Positions 1 to 6,059 of a DNA stretch of 54,656 nucleotides are shown here, piece by piece. A program made the translations under genes and the position numbers. Source of the stretch: an uncultured Ruminococcus sp. (lineage in GTDB: Bacteria; Bacillota; Clostridia; Oscillospirales; Acutalibacteraceae); NCBI GenBank assembly GCA_902774325.1, contig CACYIC010000005.1, positions 1 to 54,656 of the forward strand, read 5' to 3'. Positions within the stretch are counted from its first letter, which is position 1. Every line of letters begins with the position of its first letter. Below the pieces are notes generated by a model. The model worked only from the letters and a program-made list of their open reading frames with translations, did no database searches and was not told the DNA's origin.

Positions 1-130
1 GCGCAAGATTGAGCAGCACCGAGCCGCTCGGCTTCCTGATAAGCTCGTAGGTAGTCACGTAGGGCACCTTCGAGCCGTCGACCTCAACCACGAATTTGTA
101 GCGGCGGTCTACGATTTTTAATGTTGCCAT
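1..130 (-). CDS. partial hypothetical protein of the mobile element (N-terminal 43 residues)
   Basis: An ATG at 130-128 follows a strong ribosome binding site (AAAGGAGA, about 5 bases upstream on the minus strand), and the reading frame stays open to the window edge. The visible protein starts MATLKIVDRRYKFVVEVDG and is polar with beta-strand-like character. I do not recognise a family. An 18-bp operator copy lies just upstream (152-169) and the Cro-like gene ends there, so this is probably the next gene of the element's leftward operon. The frame is short, so confidence rests on the start signal and context. Confidence 0.5.
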   Translation of the reverse strand, partial: MATLKIVDRRYKFVVEVDGSKVPYVTTYELIRKPSGSVLLNLA

Positions 131-151
131 TGGTTCTCCTTTCTTGTCTAT

Positions 152-169
152 TGTCGCGTTTATGCGACA
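152..169. promoter_or_regulatory. operator copy 4 (18-bp palindrome)
   Basis: TGTCGCGTTTATGCGACA is a near-perfect inverted repeat. It matches three other copies between the two regulators (396-413, 454-471, 496-513). It overlaps the stop codon of the Cro-like gene and lies upstream of the next leftward gene. It is likely bound by the CI-like and/or Cro-like regulator. Confidence 0.6.
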
Positions 170-369
170 TACTGGCTAAAAAAAATTGCCTGTGCCTCTT
201 CACCGGTCAGACCGAGTATTGATGAAATCGCGTCTGCCTGCTTAATGGTAAACTCGTCGCCGCCATTGCTCAACTTGCGATACATAGTGCTTTTATCTAT
301 GCCTATCTGAGAAGCCACCTTTTCGGGAGTCGTTCTTTTTTCTTTCATGACTCCTTTTAGTTTGTCCAC
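160..369 (-). CDS. Cro-like helix-turn-helix regulator
   Basis: This is a short XRE-type DNA-binding protein of about 69 residues. The helix-turn-helix is visible around VASQIGIDKSTMYRKL, and the C-terminus IFFSQYVA is typical of small phage/ICE regulators. The open frame extends to a TTG at 447, but that TTG is the -35 box (TTGACA) of the gene's own promoter, so it cannot be the start. I place the start at the GTG at 369, because relatives begin MDKLKG and this frame reads VDKLKG there. The GTG at 387 and the ATG at 348 are alternatives. It is transcribed leftward, divergent from the CI-like gene, and an operator lies next to the promoter. Its likely role is the lysis/transfer side of a genetic switch. 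Confidence 0.75.
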   Translation of the reverse strand: MDKLKGVMKEKRTTPEKVASQIGIDKSTMYRKLSNGGDEFTIKQADAISSILGLTGEEAQAIFFSQYVA

Positions 370-395
370 GTTTGTTATATCAATCACCTTCTTTC

Positions 396-413
396 TGTTG
401 CATTTCTGCGACA
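396..413. promoter_or_regulatory. operator copy 1 (18-bp palindrome)
   Basis: TGTTGCATTTCTGCGACA sits immediately downstream of the -10 box of the leftward promoter, over the expected transcription start of the Cro-like gene. Binding there would block leftward transcription. Confidence 0.6.
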
Positions 414-418
414 ATTCT

Positions 419-447
419 ATTATAGCCTTTGTTTTTTTATTTGTCAA
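419..447 (-). promoter_or_regulatory. leftward promoter of the Cro-like gene
   Basis: Consensus sigma-A promoter on the minus strand: TTGACA (447-442), 17-bp spacer, TATAAT (424-419). The predicted start is near 412, inside operator copy 1. Confidence 0.8.
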
Positions 448-453
448 TAGTTT

Positions 454-471
454 TTTCGCATTTTTGCGATA
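454..471. promoter_or_regulatory. operator copy 2 (18-bp palindrome)
   Basis: TTTCGCATTTTTGCGATA is an inverted repeat sharing the core with copies 1, 3 and 4. It lies between the two divergent promoters, just upstream of the leftward -35 box. Confidence 0.55.
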
Positions 472-495
472 TTTTTATTTTTATTTTCAAAAAGG

Positions 496-513
496 TATTG
501 CATTTTTGCAACT
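496..513. promoter_or_regulatory. operator copy 3 (18-bp palindrome)
   Basis: TATTGCATTTTTGCAACT overlaps the -35 box and spacer of the rightward promoter (498-526). A bound repressor would block RNA polymerase, so the rightward transcript (peptide gene plus CI-like gene) is probably autoregulated. Confidence 0.55.
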
Positions 514-526
514 ATTTTGATATAAT
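498..526 (+). promoter_or_regulatory. rightward promoter of the small peptide gene and CI-like repressor
   Basis: TTGCAT (498-503), 17-bp spacer, TATAAT (521-526). The predicted start near 533 gives a leader of about 54 bases before the small open reading frame at 587. No other convincing + strand promoter is seen before the repressor gene at 760. Confidence 0.7.
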
Positions 527-586
527 ACAGTCAAGGAAACGGCGGCGGCTGTTTTGACACCTTGTCAGTGAGAGGAGGTGTCGCTT

Positions 587-646
587 ATGGAATATATAGC
601 AATTATACTTATTTTGTTATTTATCATTTCTTCCATAAAAAAATAA
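587..646 (+). CDS. 19-residue hydrophobic peptide, candidate type I (Fst-like) toxin
   Basis: ATG at 587 follows a very strong ribosome binding site (GAGGAGGTG, 572-580). The peptide is MEYIAIILILLFIISSIKK: one membrane-spanning stretch ending in lysines, as in small membrane toxins of type I toxin-antitoxin systems. The stop codon runs straight into a hairpin (644-676), and an opposing promoter lies at 722-750, so a short antisense RNA would share the terminator region with the peptide mRNA. That convergent arrangement is the one known for Fst/RNAII-type loci. The toxin identity is inferred from architecture. A short regulatory leader peptide for the downstream repressor is the main alternative. 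Confidence 0.6.
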   Translation: MEYIAIILILLFIISSIKK

Positions 647-715
647 CCGCCCTGTGACGCTAACACAAGGCGGTTAAATATAATTTGCCGGCGAAACAGC
701 CCATGCTGTTTACTT
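637..715 (-). ncRNA. candidate antitoxin antisense RNA (about 78 nt)
   Basis: A minus-strand promoter (722-750) would start an RNA near 715. It would end at a hairpin made from 669-676/644-651 plus 664-667/653-656, followed on that strand by TTATTTTTTTA. The single mismatch of the stem (652/668) is C.A as + strand RNA but G.U as minus-strand RNA, which suggests the minus transcript is the selected one. Its 5' end is complementary to GCTGTTTAC (705-713), and a related GGCTGTTTT occurs in the peptide mRNA leader (547-555). This resembles the direct repeats through which Fst RNAII contacts its target. Confidence 0.55.
644..676 (-). terminator. shared hairpin terminator of the opposing RNAs
   Basis: TAACCGCC (644-651) pairs with GGCGGTTA (669-676), extended by TGTG/CACA. 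The U-run follows only in the minus direction, so it terminates the antisense RNA well and probably lets + transcription continue into the repressor gene. Confidence 0.65.
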
Positions 716-721
716 ACTCTC

Positions 722-750
722 ATTTTACTATACTTCTACGAAAAAGTCAA
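722..750 (-). promoter_or_regulatory. promoter of the antisense RNA
   Basis: On the minus strand TTGACT (750-745), 17-bp spacer, TAAAAT (727-722). It overlaps the ribosome-binding region of the CI-like gene (start 760), so the two could interfere. Confidence 0.65.
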
Positions 751-759
751 GGTGATAAT

Positions 760-1344
760 ATGACTATAGGCGAAAGAATCAAACAATTGAGAAAGGAAAA
801 AGGAATTTCCGTCGACAAGCTCGCTGAAATGATAGGGAAAGACAGGGCGACGGTTTACAGATATGAGAGCAAAGATATTGAGAATATGCCCACAAGCGTT
901 CTGGAACCTCTTGCCAAAGCACTCGGAACAACTCCGTCTGTGCTCATGGGCTGGGAAGCAAACGCGAATGTCCTCCCCCGGGAAAACGTCTTTATGCGCC
1001 CGCTTTATGACAGCGTAGCGGCGGGCTTCGGAGCTCCCGCCGACAACACGATCCTGTCGTACATCCCGACCTATATCGCGAATCCCTTGGAGCAGGAACA
1101 GTATATCTGGATCAACGTCGAGGGCGACAGCATGAGCCCGCTCATCGACAACGGCAGCAGAATACTCGTTAAAAAGCAGGACAGCATCGACAGCGGTCAG
1201 ATCGGCGTCGTGCTGATCGACGGCGAGGAATCCGTTGTAAAAAAAGTTAATTACGGCGATTCGTGGATCGAGCTTATTTCAATCAATCCCTACTATCCCC
1301 CGCGCCGCTTTGAAAACGCCGACGTTCTGCGCTGGTCGGTCTAG
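760..1344 (+). CDS. CI-like repressor, XRE helix-turn-helix plus S24/LexA-type peptidase domain
   Basis: This 194-residue protein has an N-terminal XRE domain (residues 4-62, helix-turn-helix around VDKLAEMIGKDRATVY). A hinge carries an Ala-Gly self-cleavage motif (AAGFG, residues 87-91). The C-terminal S24 peptidase domain has the nucleophile Ser124 in GDSMSP and a Lys dyad partner at 161/162 (SVVKK). The start is the ATG at 760 after AAGGTGAT, because the open frame upstream of it has no ribosome binding site. It resembles phage and ICE repressors inactivated by RecA-stimulated self-cleavage. It lies downstream of the peptide gene, with no promoter of its own visible, and is likely controlled by operator copy 3. 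Confidence 0.88.
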   Translation: MTIGERIKQLRKEKGISVDKLAEMIGKDRATVYRYESKDIENMPTSVLEPLAKALGTTPSVLMGWEANANVLPRENVFMRPLYDSVAAGFGAPADNTILSYIPTYIANPLEQEQYIWINVEGDSMSPLIDNGSRILVKKQDSIDSGQIGVVLIDGEESVVKKVNYGDSWIELISINPYYPPRRFENADVLRWSV

Positions 1345-1418
1345 TAAAAGAAGTCAGTAAGCCGCTGCAATAAATAATCATTAAAAAATAAATAATCACT
1401 TTAAGAAAGGAACACATT

Positions 1419-2183
1419 ATGAATATTCAAATCACTTGTCCGAGCTGCGGCTCGCAATTAACCGTTGATTCGGAAAAAGAATTCTTTTTTTGTTCAAATT
1501 GCGGCACGAGAATAGCAAAGGCGCCTCAGCCTCAGCAAATCACGCCTAATCAGAATAAACCACCTATCAATAATTCTCAGTTTCAGCCTCAGCCTGTCCC
1601 GCAGCAACGCGCAAAAAGACCTTGGTATAAAAAGTGGTGGATTTGGGTAATCGCGGGAGTTGTGCTTACTGCTATAATCGGAGCCGTTTTCGGGCAGCAC
1701 GATAATGGGTCAAAAGACTTTAATGATTTCAAGCAGATCGAAGCAACCGGCGGACAAAAATCGGAAGAATATAGTTTGACAGATCTTTTTGAGGACGAAT
1801 CGACAACTCAAAAAGAAACAGAGAAATCCACGGAGAAGCCGACCGAAAAACCAACTGAAAAGCTTACAGAAAAAGTGACAGAAAAGCCGACGGAAAAGCC
1901 AACCGAAGCCTCAATCCCGATTATTATAAATTATCCCGAAAAAATCAACGCAGGGGAGACCGCAACAGTTTGGATAAACGCCGCTCCGAACACGAAGTAC
2001 ACAATCGACGTTGAGTATAAAAGCGGAAAGAGCAAAGCAGAAGGTCTTTATCCCAAAACAACGGATTCAAATGGCTATGCAGAATGGTCCTGGGAAGTCG
2101 GTGCCGGAACAACCGAGGGAAATATCGTTGTGACCATTTCGGGCGGTGGATCGAGTCAATCGGTAAATATTTATGTAGATTGA
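1419..2183 (+). CDS. zinc-ribbon, single-pass membrane protein with Thr/Glu/Lys repeat linker
   Basis: The 254-residue protein starts at an ATG after AAGAAAGGAACACATT. It has an N-terminal zinc ribbon (Cys7, Cys10, Cys25, Cys28), then a Pro/Gln-rich linker and one membrane segment (about 73-92, WWIWVIAGVVLTAI). A run of TEKP-type repeats follows (132-164), then a C-terminal beta-rich domain of about 90 residues that looks Ig-like. The topology suggests a cytoplasmic ribbon and an outside domain on a stalk. It sits between the element's repressor and integrase, so it is cargo of the mobile element. I do not recognise a specific function. Confidence 0.75.
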   Translation: MNIQITCPSCGSQLTVDSEKEFFFCSNCGTRIAKAPQPQQITPNQNKPPINNSQFQPQPVPQQRAKRPWYKKWWIWVIAGVVLTAIIGAVFGQHDNGSKDFNDFKQIEATGGQKSEEYSLTDLFEDESTTQKETEKSTEKPTEKPTEKLTEKVTEKPTEKPTEASIPIIINYPEKINAGETATVWINAAPNTKYTIDVEYKSGKSKAEGLYPKTTDSNGYAEWSWEVGAGTTEGNIVVTISGGGSSQSVNIYVD

Positions 2184-2315
2184 CCAAACGAAATAAACGC
2201 GGGATGAGTTAAACTTTTTCCGCTCGAGAAGTGAAACTCATTTCCGCAAGCCGCTGAATTTTCGACGTTTTGCCAAATCATGATCGACTAAATCTTAATT
2301 ATTTTTTAAACCAAA

Positions 2316-2395
2316 AAAAACCGCCCCCGGTGTTACCAGCACCGAGGACGGCTCCGCCGAGTGTGATACTCAGCCTGTAGACTTGGAACCTCTAC
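2316..2395 (-). ncRNA. candidate short antisense-type RNA upstream of the integrase
   Basis: On the minus strand TTGCAT (2430-2425), 17-bp spacer and TACAAT (2407-2402) form a promoter. The predicted RNA starts near 2395 and ends at a strong terminator, a 12-bp stem 2321-2332/2340-2351 followed by eight U. The two mismatches in the stem are C.A as + RNA but G.U as minus RNA, so the minus RNA is the one with a complete stem. No convergent peptide gene is found on the + strand. The layout mirrors the antisense RNA at 637-715. A role in limiting integrase expression is possible, but not shown. Confidence 0.5.
2321..2351 (-). terminator. intrinsic terminator of the minus-strand small RNA
   Basis: CCGCCCCCGGTG (2321-2332) pairs with CACCGAGGACGG (2340-2351). 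On the minus strand it is followed by eight consecutive U (2320-2313). Confidence 0.75.
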
Positions 2396-2401
2396 AAGCC
2401 A

Positions 2402-2430
2402 ATTGTACCACACTCCGGCTCATTATGCAA
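2402..2430 (-). promoter_or_regulatory. promoter of the small RNA upstream of the integrase
   Basis: TTGCAT (2430-2425), 17 bp, TACAAT (2407-2402) on the minus strand. It lies in the 5' region of the integrase gene, pointing away from it. Confidence 0.6.
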
Positions 2431-2447
2431 TAGGAGTGTGAATTTTA

Positions 2448-3551
2448 ATGAAATGTAAGAAATGCAGAAAACAGATCCCCGACGGCTCAAAGTTCTGCAA
2501 CCACTGCGGAGCGCCGACCAAGCAGACCGCGCTATACCGCCGCCCCGATGGGCTGTATGAGAAGATCGTGAACATCAACGGCAAGCGGGTAGCCTTCCGC
2601 GCCAAGAAGGAAGCGGACGTTTTCAGAAAAATCAGCGAGTATGAGGAGAAGCAGGAAAAGGGCTTGACCTTCGCCGAAGTCGCCGATCTGTGGTATAACG
2701 AGCATTGGGAGACGCTGTCGCCCAACTCTCAGCATACATATCAATTCCCGTTTGATGAAATAAAGGAATACTTCAAAGAGTATTATATCAAGGAGCTGAC
2801 TCATAAGGATATCAACGGGTATATGCTCCAGCTCCCGAAAACCTACGCGAAAAAGACCTGCTCCAACCGCCTGATCATCATTAGCATGATCTGCAAGTTT
2901 GCCGTTGTCAATGATCTGATCAAAGATAATCCTTGCTCATACATAACTGTCCCAAAAGGTCACGGCTCAACAAAGCGCCGTGCTCCGACCTCCGACGAAA
3001 TGAAGACGATCCGCGCCTGCTCCGATATTGTCTTTCAAGGCTTCCCGATCGGAGTCCTGGCCGTGTTCCTTCTATACACAGGCTGTCGCAAAGGTGAGGC
3101 GCTTGCGCTGACTCATAAAGATGTTGACCGAAAAAACAAAAAAATTTCTGTATCAAAATCTATCTATTACGAAAGCAACGAACCGCACATTAAGCCGCCG
3201 AAAACCGAGGCGGGAAACCGTGAGATCTTTCTGCCTGATCTCGTCGCCGTCTTGCTCCCAAAAGGAAAAGCCTCTGAGTATGTCTTTTCACCCTTCCCCG
3301 AACGACCGATGAAAAAAGATTTTTTCGGCAGAGCGTGGAAACATTGGCAAAAAGAATCAGGGCTCGACTTGACCGCCCATCAGCTCCGGCACGGTTACGC
3401 CACATTACTCCACGAGGCGGACGTTGACGTAAAAGACGCTCAAGACCTCCTCGGCCATGCCGATGCAAGTACCACACAGAACATCTATACAGAAGTTTCT
3501 AAAACCCGCAAAACAGCCGTTACAAATAAACTGAACAATTATTTCCAATAA
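2448..3551 (+). CDS. int: tyrosine recombinase / integrase with N-terminal zinc ribbon
   Basis: The 367-residue protein starts at an ATG after AGGAGTGTG. Residues 1-25 form a zinc ribbon (Cys3, Cys6, Cys17, Cys20). An arm-type DNA-binding segment follows, then the core-binding domain, then the catalytic domain. The catalytic set is visible: Arg in TGCRKGEALAL (about 212), His311 and Arg314 in HQLRHGYATLL, His336 in LLGHADAS, and the nucleophile Tyr347 in NIYTEV. It lies at the right end of the element, 160 bp before a tRNA 3'-end copy (3713-3732), the usual place for an integrase next to its attachment site. It should catalyse integration and, with a directionality factor, excision. Confidence 0.95.
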   Translation: MKCKKCRKQIPDGSKFCNHCGAPTKQTALYRRPDGLYEKIVNINGKRVAFRAKKEADVFRKISEYEEKQEKGLTFAEVADLWYNEHWETLSPNSQHTYQFPFDEIKEYFKEYYIKELTHKDINGYMLQLPKTYAKKTCSNRLIIISMICKFAVVNDLIKDNPCSYITVPKGHGSTKRRAPTSDEMKTIRACSDIVFQGFPIGVLAVFLLYTGCRKGEALALTHKDVDRKNKKISVSKSIYYESNEPHIKPPKTEAGNREIFLPDLVAVLLPKGKASEYVFSPFPERPMKKDFFGRAWKHWQKESGLDLTAHQLRHGYATLLHEADVDVKDAQDLLGHADASTTQNIYTEVSKTRKTAVTNKLNNYFQ

Positions 3552-3568
3552 TAGCCTTCAACTATGTA

Positions 3569-3598
3569 ATCTCTCCGGGGAATTATCCTCGGGGAGAT
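3569..3598 (+). terminator. intrinsic terminator after the integrase
   Basis: ATCTCTCCGGGG (3569-3580) pairs with CCTCGGGGAGAT (3587-3598) around a 6-base loop, followed by ATTTTAGG. Confidence 0.7.
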
Positions 3599-3712
3599 AT
3601 TTTAGGAATTATATATGACGAAAAAATAAGTTTGGGGTTTTGCGGGCGGCTTATTCACTAATTCGACACACCACCACTGCTAAAGCCGCATTATTTCTAT
3701 AAAAAATAGCAG

Positions 3713-3732
3713 TTCAAGTCTTGTCATCCCGA
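3713..3732 (+). repeat. attR-like copy 1: 20-bp tRNA 3' end
   Basis: TTCAAGTCTTGTCATCCCGA, followed here by CCA, reads as T-loop (TTCAAGT), T-stem 3' half (CTTGT), acceptor 3' half (CATCCCG), discriminator A and CCA of a tRNA. The 5' part of a tRNA is absent. The implied acceptor start CGGGATG fits a tRNA-Pro (inference). A second exact copy is at 4569-4588. With the integrase ending 160 bp upstream, this is probably the right attachment site of the element. The intact tRNA should lie at the left end, outside the window. Confidence 0.65.
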
Positions 3733-3930
3733 CCAACCAAGGACACTCGTAAGGGTGTCCTTTTTCTTTTGAAAAGCAAGGGCAGGCTTTTGGAAACTCA
3801 GGCGGAATGAGGATACGTGTTGCGGCGTCGATGCTCCCGAAAGGAGCGGAAGCAAAGATCACGGTTCTCCGCTGTTGTTGAGATTTGAAACGAGGGCGGC
3901 ATAAATTCAAATCAGACAGGAAGTGTCAGA
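3733..3930. other. non-coding stretch between att copy 1 and the HAD gene
   Basis: Apart from the terminator at 3739-3762 I see no gene, promoter or RNA that I can support. Confidence 0.4.
3739..3762 (+). terminator. hairpin terminator directly after att copy 1
   Basis: AAGGACAC (3739-3746) pairs with GTGTCCTT (3755-3762), followed by TTTCTTTT. Its place right after a tRNA 3' end suggests it derives from a tRNA terminator. Confidence 0.7.
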
Positions 3931-4497
3931 GTGAAGGTTTTTGATTTTGATAACACGATTTACAAAGGTGAAAGCTCGGTCGATTTTGCGTTTTATATGA
4001 TCCGGCATAACAAACGGATCATTCGGTATATCCCGACGATCCTGTTCAGCCTTGTCGGATACAAGCTCTGTCTGCTGAAAAAGGAAAAGCTGGAAGCCAT
4101 CATCAATGATTTCTTTGCCGGTGTCTTGGATGGTGAGACGTCTCCCGAGGGTTTCGTCAAGGCGTTTTGGGAAATCAATGCCGACAAGCTGAATCCGGAG
4201 ATGCTTCGGCTGATCGCGCCCGATGATATCATCATATCGGCAAGTCCGATCATTCTGTTTGACGGGATCCGGGAGAAGCTGAATACAAATAATATCGTCG
4301 GCACGGAAGTGGATTTGGAACAGAAGAAGATCACTTGGTTCAATTTCGGAGATAACAAGGTGAAACGCTACAGAGAGCTCTTCGGCGACAGAGAAATCGA
4401 CGCGTTTTATACGGATTCTTATAATGATAAGGATATGATGGCGATCGCCCGAGAGGTATACATCGTGAAACACGGCGTGCCGAAAAAGAAAACATAG
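3931..4497 (+). CDS. HAD-superfamily phosphatase (phosphoserine-phosphatase-like)
   Basis: This 188-residue protein starts at a GTG after AGGAAGTG. It has the HAD motif I DFDNT near the N-terminus (nucleophile Asp5, acid/base Asp7), motif II Ser/Thr in ISASP (about residue 104), and the motif III/IV acidic pair in YTDSYNDKDMM (about 160). The helical cap inserted after motif I places it in the HAD-IB group, which hydrolyses small phosphomonoesters; the substrate is not predictable. The gene stands alone, flanked by two 20-bp tRNA 3'-end copies, so it may be cargo of a small integrated segment. Confidence 0.85.
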   Translation: MKVFDFDNTIYKGESSVDFAFYMIRHNKRIIRYIPTILFSLVGYKLCLLKKEKLEAIINDFFAGVLDGETSPEGFVKAFWEINADKLNPEMLRLIAPDDIIISASPIILFDGIREKLNTNNIVGTEVDLEQKKITWFNFGDNKVKRYRELFGDREIDAFYTDSYNDKDMMAIAREVYIVKHGVPKKKT

Positions 4498-4505
4498 TCT
4501 GATTC

Positions 4506-4530
4506 AAAAACCGGTAATCATGCGGTTTTT
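4506..4530 (+). terminator. terminator of the HAD gene
   Basis: AAAAACCG (4506-4513) pairs with CGGTTTTT (4523-4530), 9 bp after the stop codon. Confidence 0.6.
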
Positions 4531-4568
4531 GCACTTCATGATACTTTGTGAAAACCTTGCTTCGTGAA

Positions 4569-4588
4569 TTCAAGTCTTGTCATCCCGA
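4569..4588 (+). repeat. att copy 2: 20-bp tRNA 3' end
   Basis: This is an exact second copy of the 20 bases at 3713-3732, 856 bp downstream in the same orientation. Here it is followed by GCA instead of CCA and then by a terminator (4597-4622). It is not part of an intact tRNA. It is consistent with a second, older or tandem integration event at the same tRNA. Confidence 0.6.
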
Positions 4589-4596
4589 GCAGTATT

Positions 4597-4622
4597 AAAG
4601 AGCGGCATTGCAGCCGCTCTTT
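4597..4622 (+). terminator. hairpin terminator directly after att copy 2
   Basis: AAAGAGCGGC (4597-4606) pairs perfectly with GCCGCTCTTT (4613-4622), followed by TA-rich sequence. It may be the original terminator of the target tRNA. Confidence 0.7.
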
Positions 4623-4680
4623 TATTCTTTGTATTTATTTATACTAAATCCCCATGCCGCGAGACGGCGCCATAAAGGAA

Positions 4681-4715
4681 AAAGCCTCCCTCTAATCAAA
4701 ACGAGCGGAGGCTTT
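4681..4715 (-). terminator. terminator of the lipoprotein gene
   Basis: AAAGCCTCC (4681-4689) pairs with GGAGGCTTT (4707-4715). On the minus strand it is followed by a U-run (TTTTTCC) just after the lipoprotein stop codon. Confidence 0.7.
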
Positions 4716-4726
4716 TGTCTATTGTT

Positions 4727-5341
4727 TTATTTGGTAAAGCTGATGCTTTGCTCAAAGGTGCTGCGGAACTCGCCGTCCGCCTCCGGGTCGCACAGGATGA
4801 TCCAGATACGCGAGTATTCCTCCTCGTCATAGGCGAGGTAATAACCGAATACGTGAGCGCCGGTGTTCACATCCGTCGGGTATTCTCCGAACAGGACCTT
4901 GCGTCCGCCGATCTCGCGCTCAGTCAAGCCTCCGACTACGTCGCCTTCGAGCGATGATTTGGTCGCGCCTCCGAAGCTGCCCTGTCCGAAGTTGATATAT
5001 ACGCCGTAGGGCGAGCTGTTGGCGTTGGCTTCACTGTCGGCGGGGTTGTAGTAATAGTTGCGGGATTGCAGACCGCTGCTGTCCTCTGACGAGGTCTTGA
5101 ACTCTTGGGGATACTTATAGGACATATAGCAGTCGTCGTATCCGTAGCAGTCGAGCTCGCCGTCTACCCATGTCCAGCTGCTCACGTCGGCGATGGCAGG
5201 TGCGGGCGCGGTCGTTTCGGCGGCGGGCTGCTCCGCTGTCGTCGTCTCGGCGGAAACGGGCTCGCTTTTGCTGTTGCCCCCGCAGGCGGTAACGGAAACT
5301 GCGATCAGAGCCGCTGCCAGTATTGCAAGTATTTTTTTCAT
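4727..5341 (-). CDS. secreted lipoprotein, function unknown
   Basis: The 204-residue protein starts at an ATG after AAGGAGAGATCTTC. The N-terminus is a lipoprotein signal, KK followed by a hydrophobic segment and the lipobox VTAC (lipidated Cys20). A Thr/Glu/Ala/Pro-rich linker (about 30-52) follows, typical of Ruminococcus surface lipoproteins. The remaining 150 residues form one compact domain with several Tyr and Trp residues (around SSWTWVDGELDCYGYDD). I do not recognise the domain. It is monocistronic, with its own terminator. Confidence 0.8.
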   Translation of the reverse strand: MKKILAILAAALIAVSVTACGGNSKSEPVSAETTTAEQPAAETTAPAPAIADVSSWTWVDGELDCYGYDDCYMSYKYPQEFKTSSEDSSGLQSRNYYYNPADSEANANSSPYGVYINFGQGSFGGATKSSLEGDVVGGLTEREIGGRKVLFGEYPTDVNTGAHVFGYYLAYDEEEYSRIWIILCDPEADGEFRSTFEQSISFTK

Positions 5342-5555
5342 GAAGATCTCTCCTTTATAAAATATTACGGAATCAGTTTACCACATAATCATGGATCACG
5401 CAATATCATAATACCATATTATTCCTCTGAAACACTATTTTTATACCGCTGATACCGCTGAACTCCATTTCATCCCGCTGAAATCACGGCAAAGCCCGCT
5501 TTTAGTATCAAAATTATCCGGTGCCGCCGCCGCGCCTGAAACCGTGACGTTTGTA

Positions 5556-5584
5556 TGGACAAATCCGCTGTTCTCTGTTATTAT
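5556..5584 (+). promoter_or_regulatory. promoter of the deformylase-like/macrodomain pair
   Basis: TGGACA (5556-5561), 17-bp spacer, TATTAT (5579-5584). The start near 5591 gives a short leader to the ATG at 5629. Confidence 0.55.
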
Positions 5585-5628
5585 TATGATAAAGACCTCA
5601 AAACGAAATCGGCACAACGGAAGGACGG

Positions 5629-6048
5629 ATGAAAATGGTCAGGGAATTAGTTCACGACCCGATGCTTTTGGGTATCAAATCCAGACCCGCGGCAAAGGAG
5701 GACGCCGCCGTCGCGCGCGACCTGCTCGATACGCTCGCGGCGCACCGCGATACCTGCGTGGGCATGGCGGCGAATATGATCGGCAGGAACGTGCGCATTA
5801 TCGCATTTAACGACAGCGGAAAATATACCGTGATGTACAACCCCGAGATCATAATGAAAAGCGCGCCCTATGAAACGGAGGAGGGCTGCCTGTCCCTGCT
5901 CGGCGCGCCGAGAAAAACCACGCGGTACCAAACGATCAGGGTGAAGTATCAGGACGGCGGCTTTCAATGGAAAACCAAGTCCTTTTCGGGCTTCACCGCG
6001 CAGATCATCCAGCATGAGACAGACCACTGCGACGGCATTTTGATCTAG
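5629..6048 (+). CDS. peptide deformylase-like protein, variant motif 1
   Basis: The 139-residue protein starts at an ATG after GGAAGGACGG; an in-frame ATG at 5635 is an alternative. It keeps two of the three deformylase metal motifs in full: EEGCLS (about 84-89, Cys ligand) and HETDH (129-133, two His ligands and the catalytic Glu). Motif 1, normally GLAAPQVG, reads GMAANMIG (about 45-52), so the Gln that stabilises the formyl intermediate is replaced by Met. It should be a metalloenzyme of this fold, but removal of formyl groups from Met is less certain. The macrodomain gene follows after 11 bp. Confidence 0.85.
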   Translation: MKMVRELVHDPMLLGIKSRPAAKEDAAVARDLLDTLAAHRDTCVGMAANMIGRNVRIIAFNDSGKYTVMYNPEIIMKSAPYETEEGCLSLLGAPRKTTRYQTIRVKYQDGGFQWKTKSFSGFTAQIIQHETDHCDGILI

Positions 6049-6059
6049 GAGGGATAGCT

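Noticed and set aside
370..447. N-terminal extension of the Cro-like frame to a TTG at 447
   Set aside because: That TTG is the first half of the -35 box TTGACA; the extension would begin upstream of its own transcription start.
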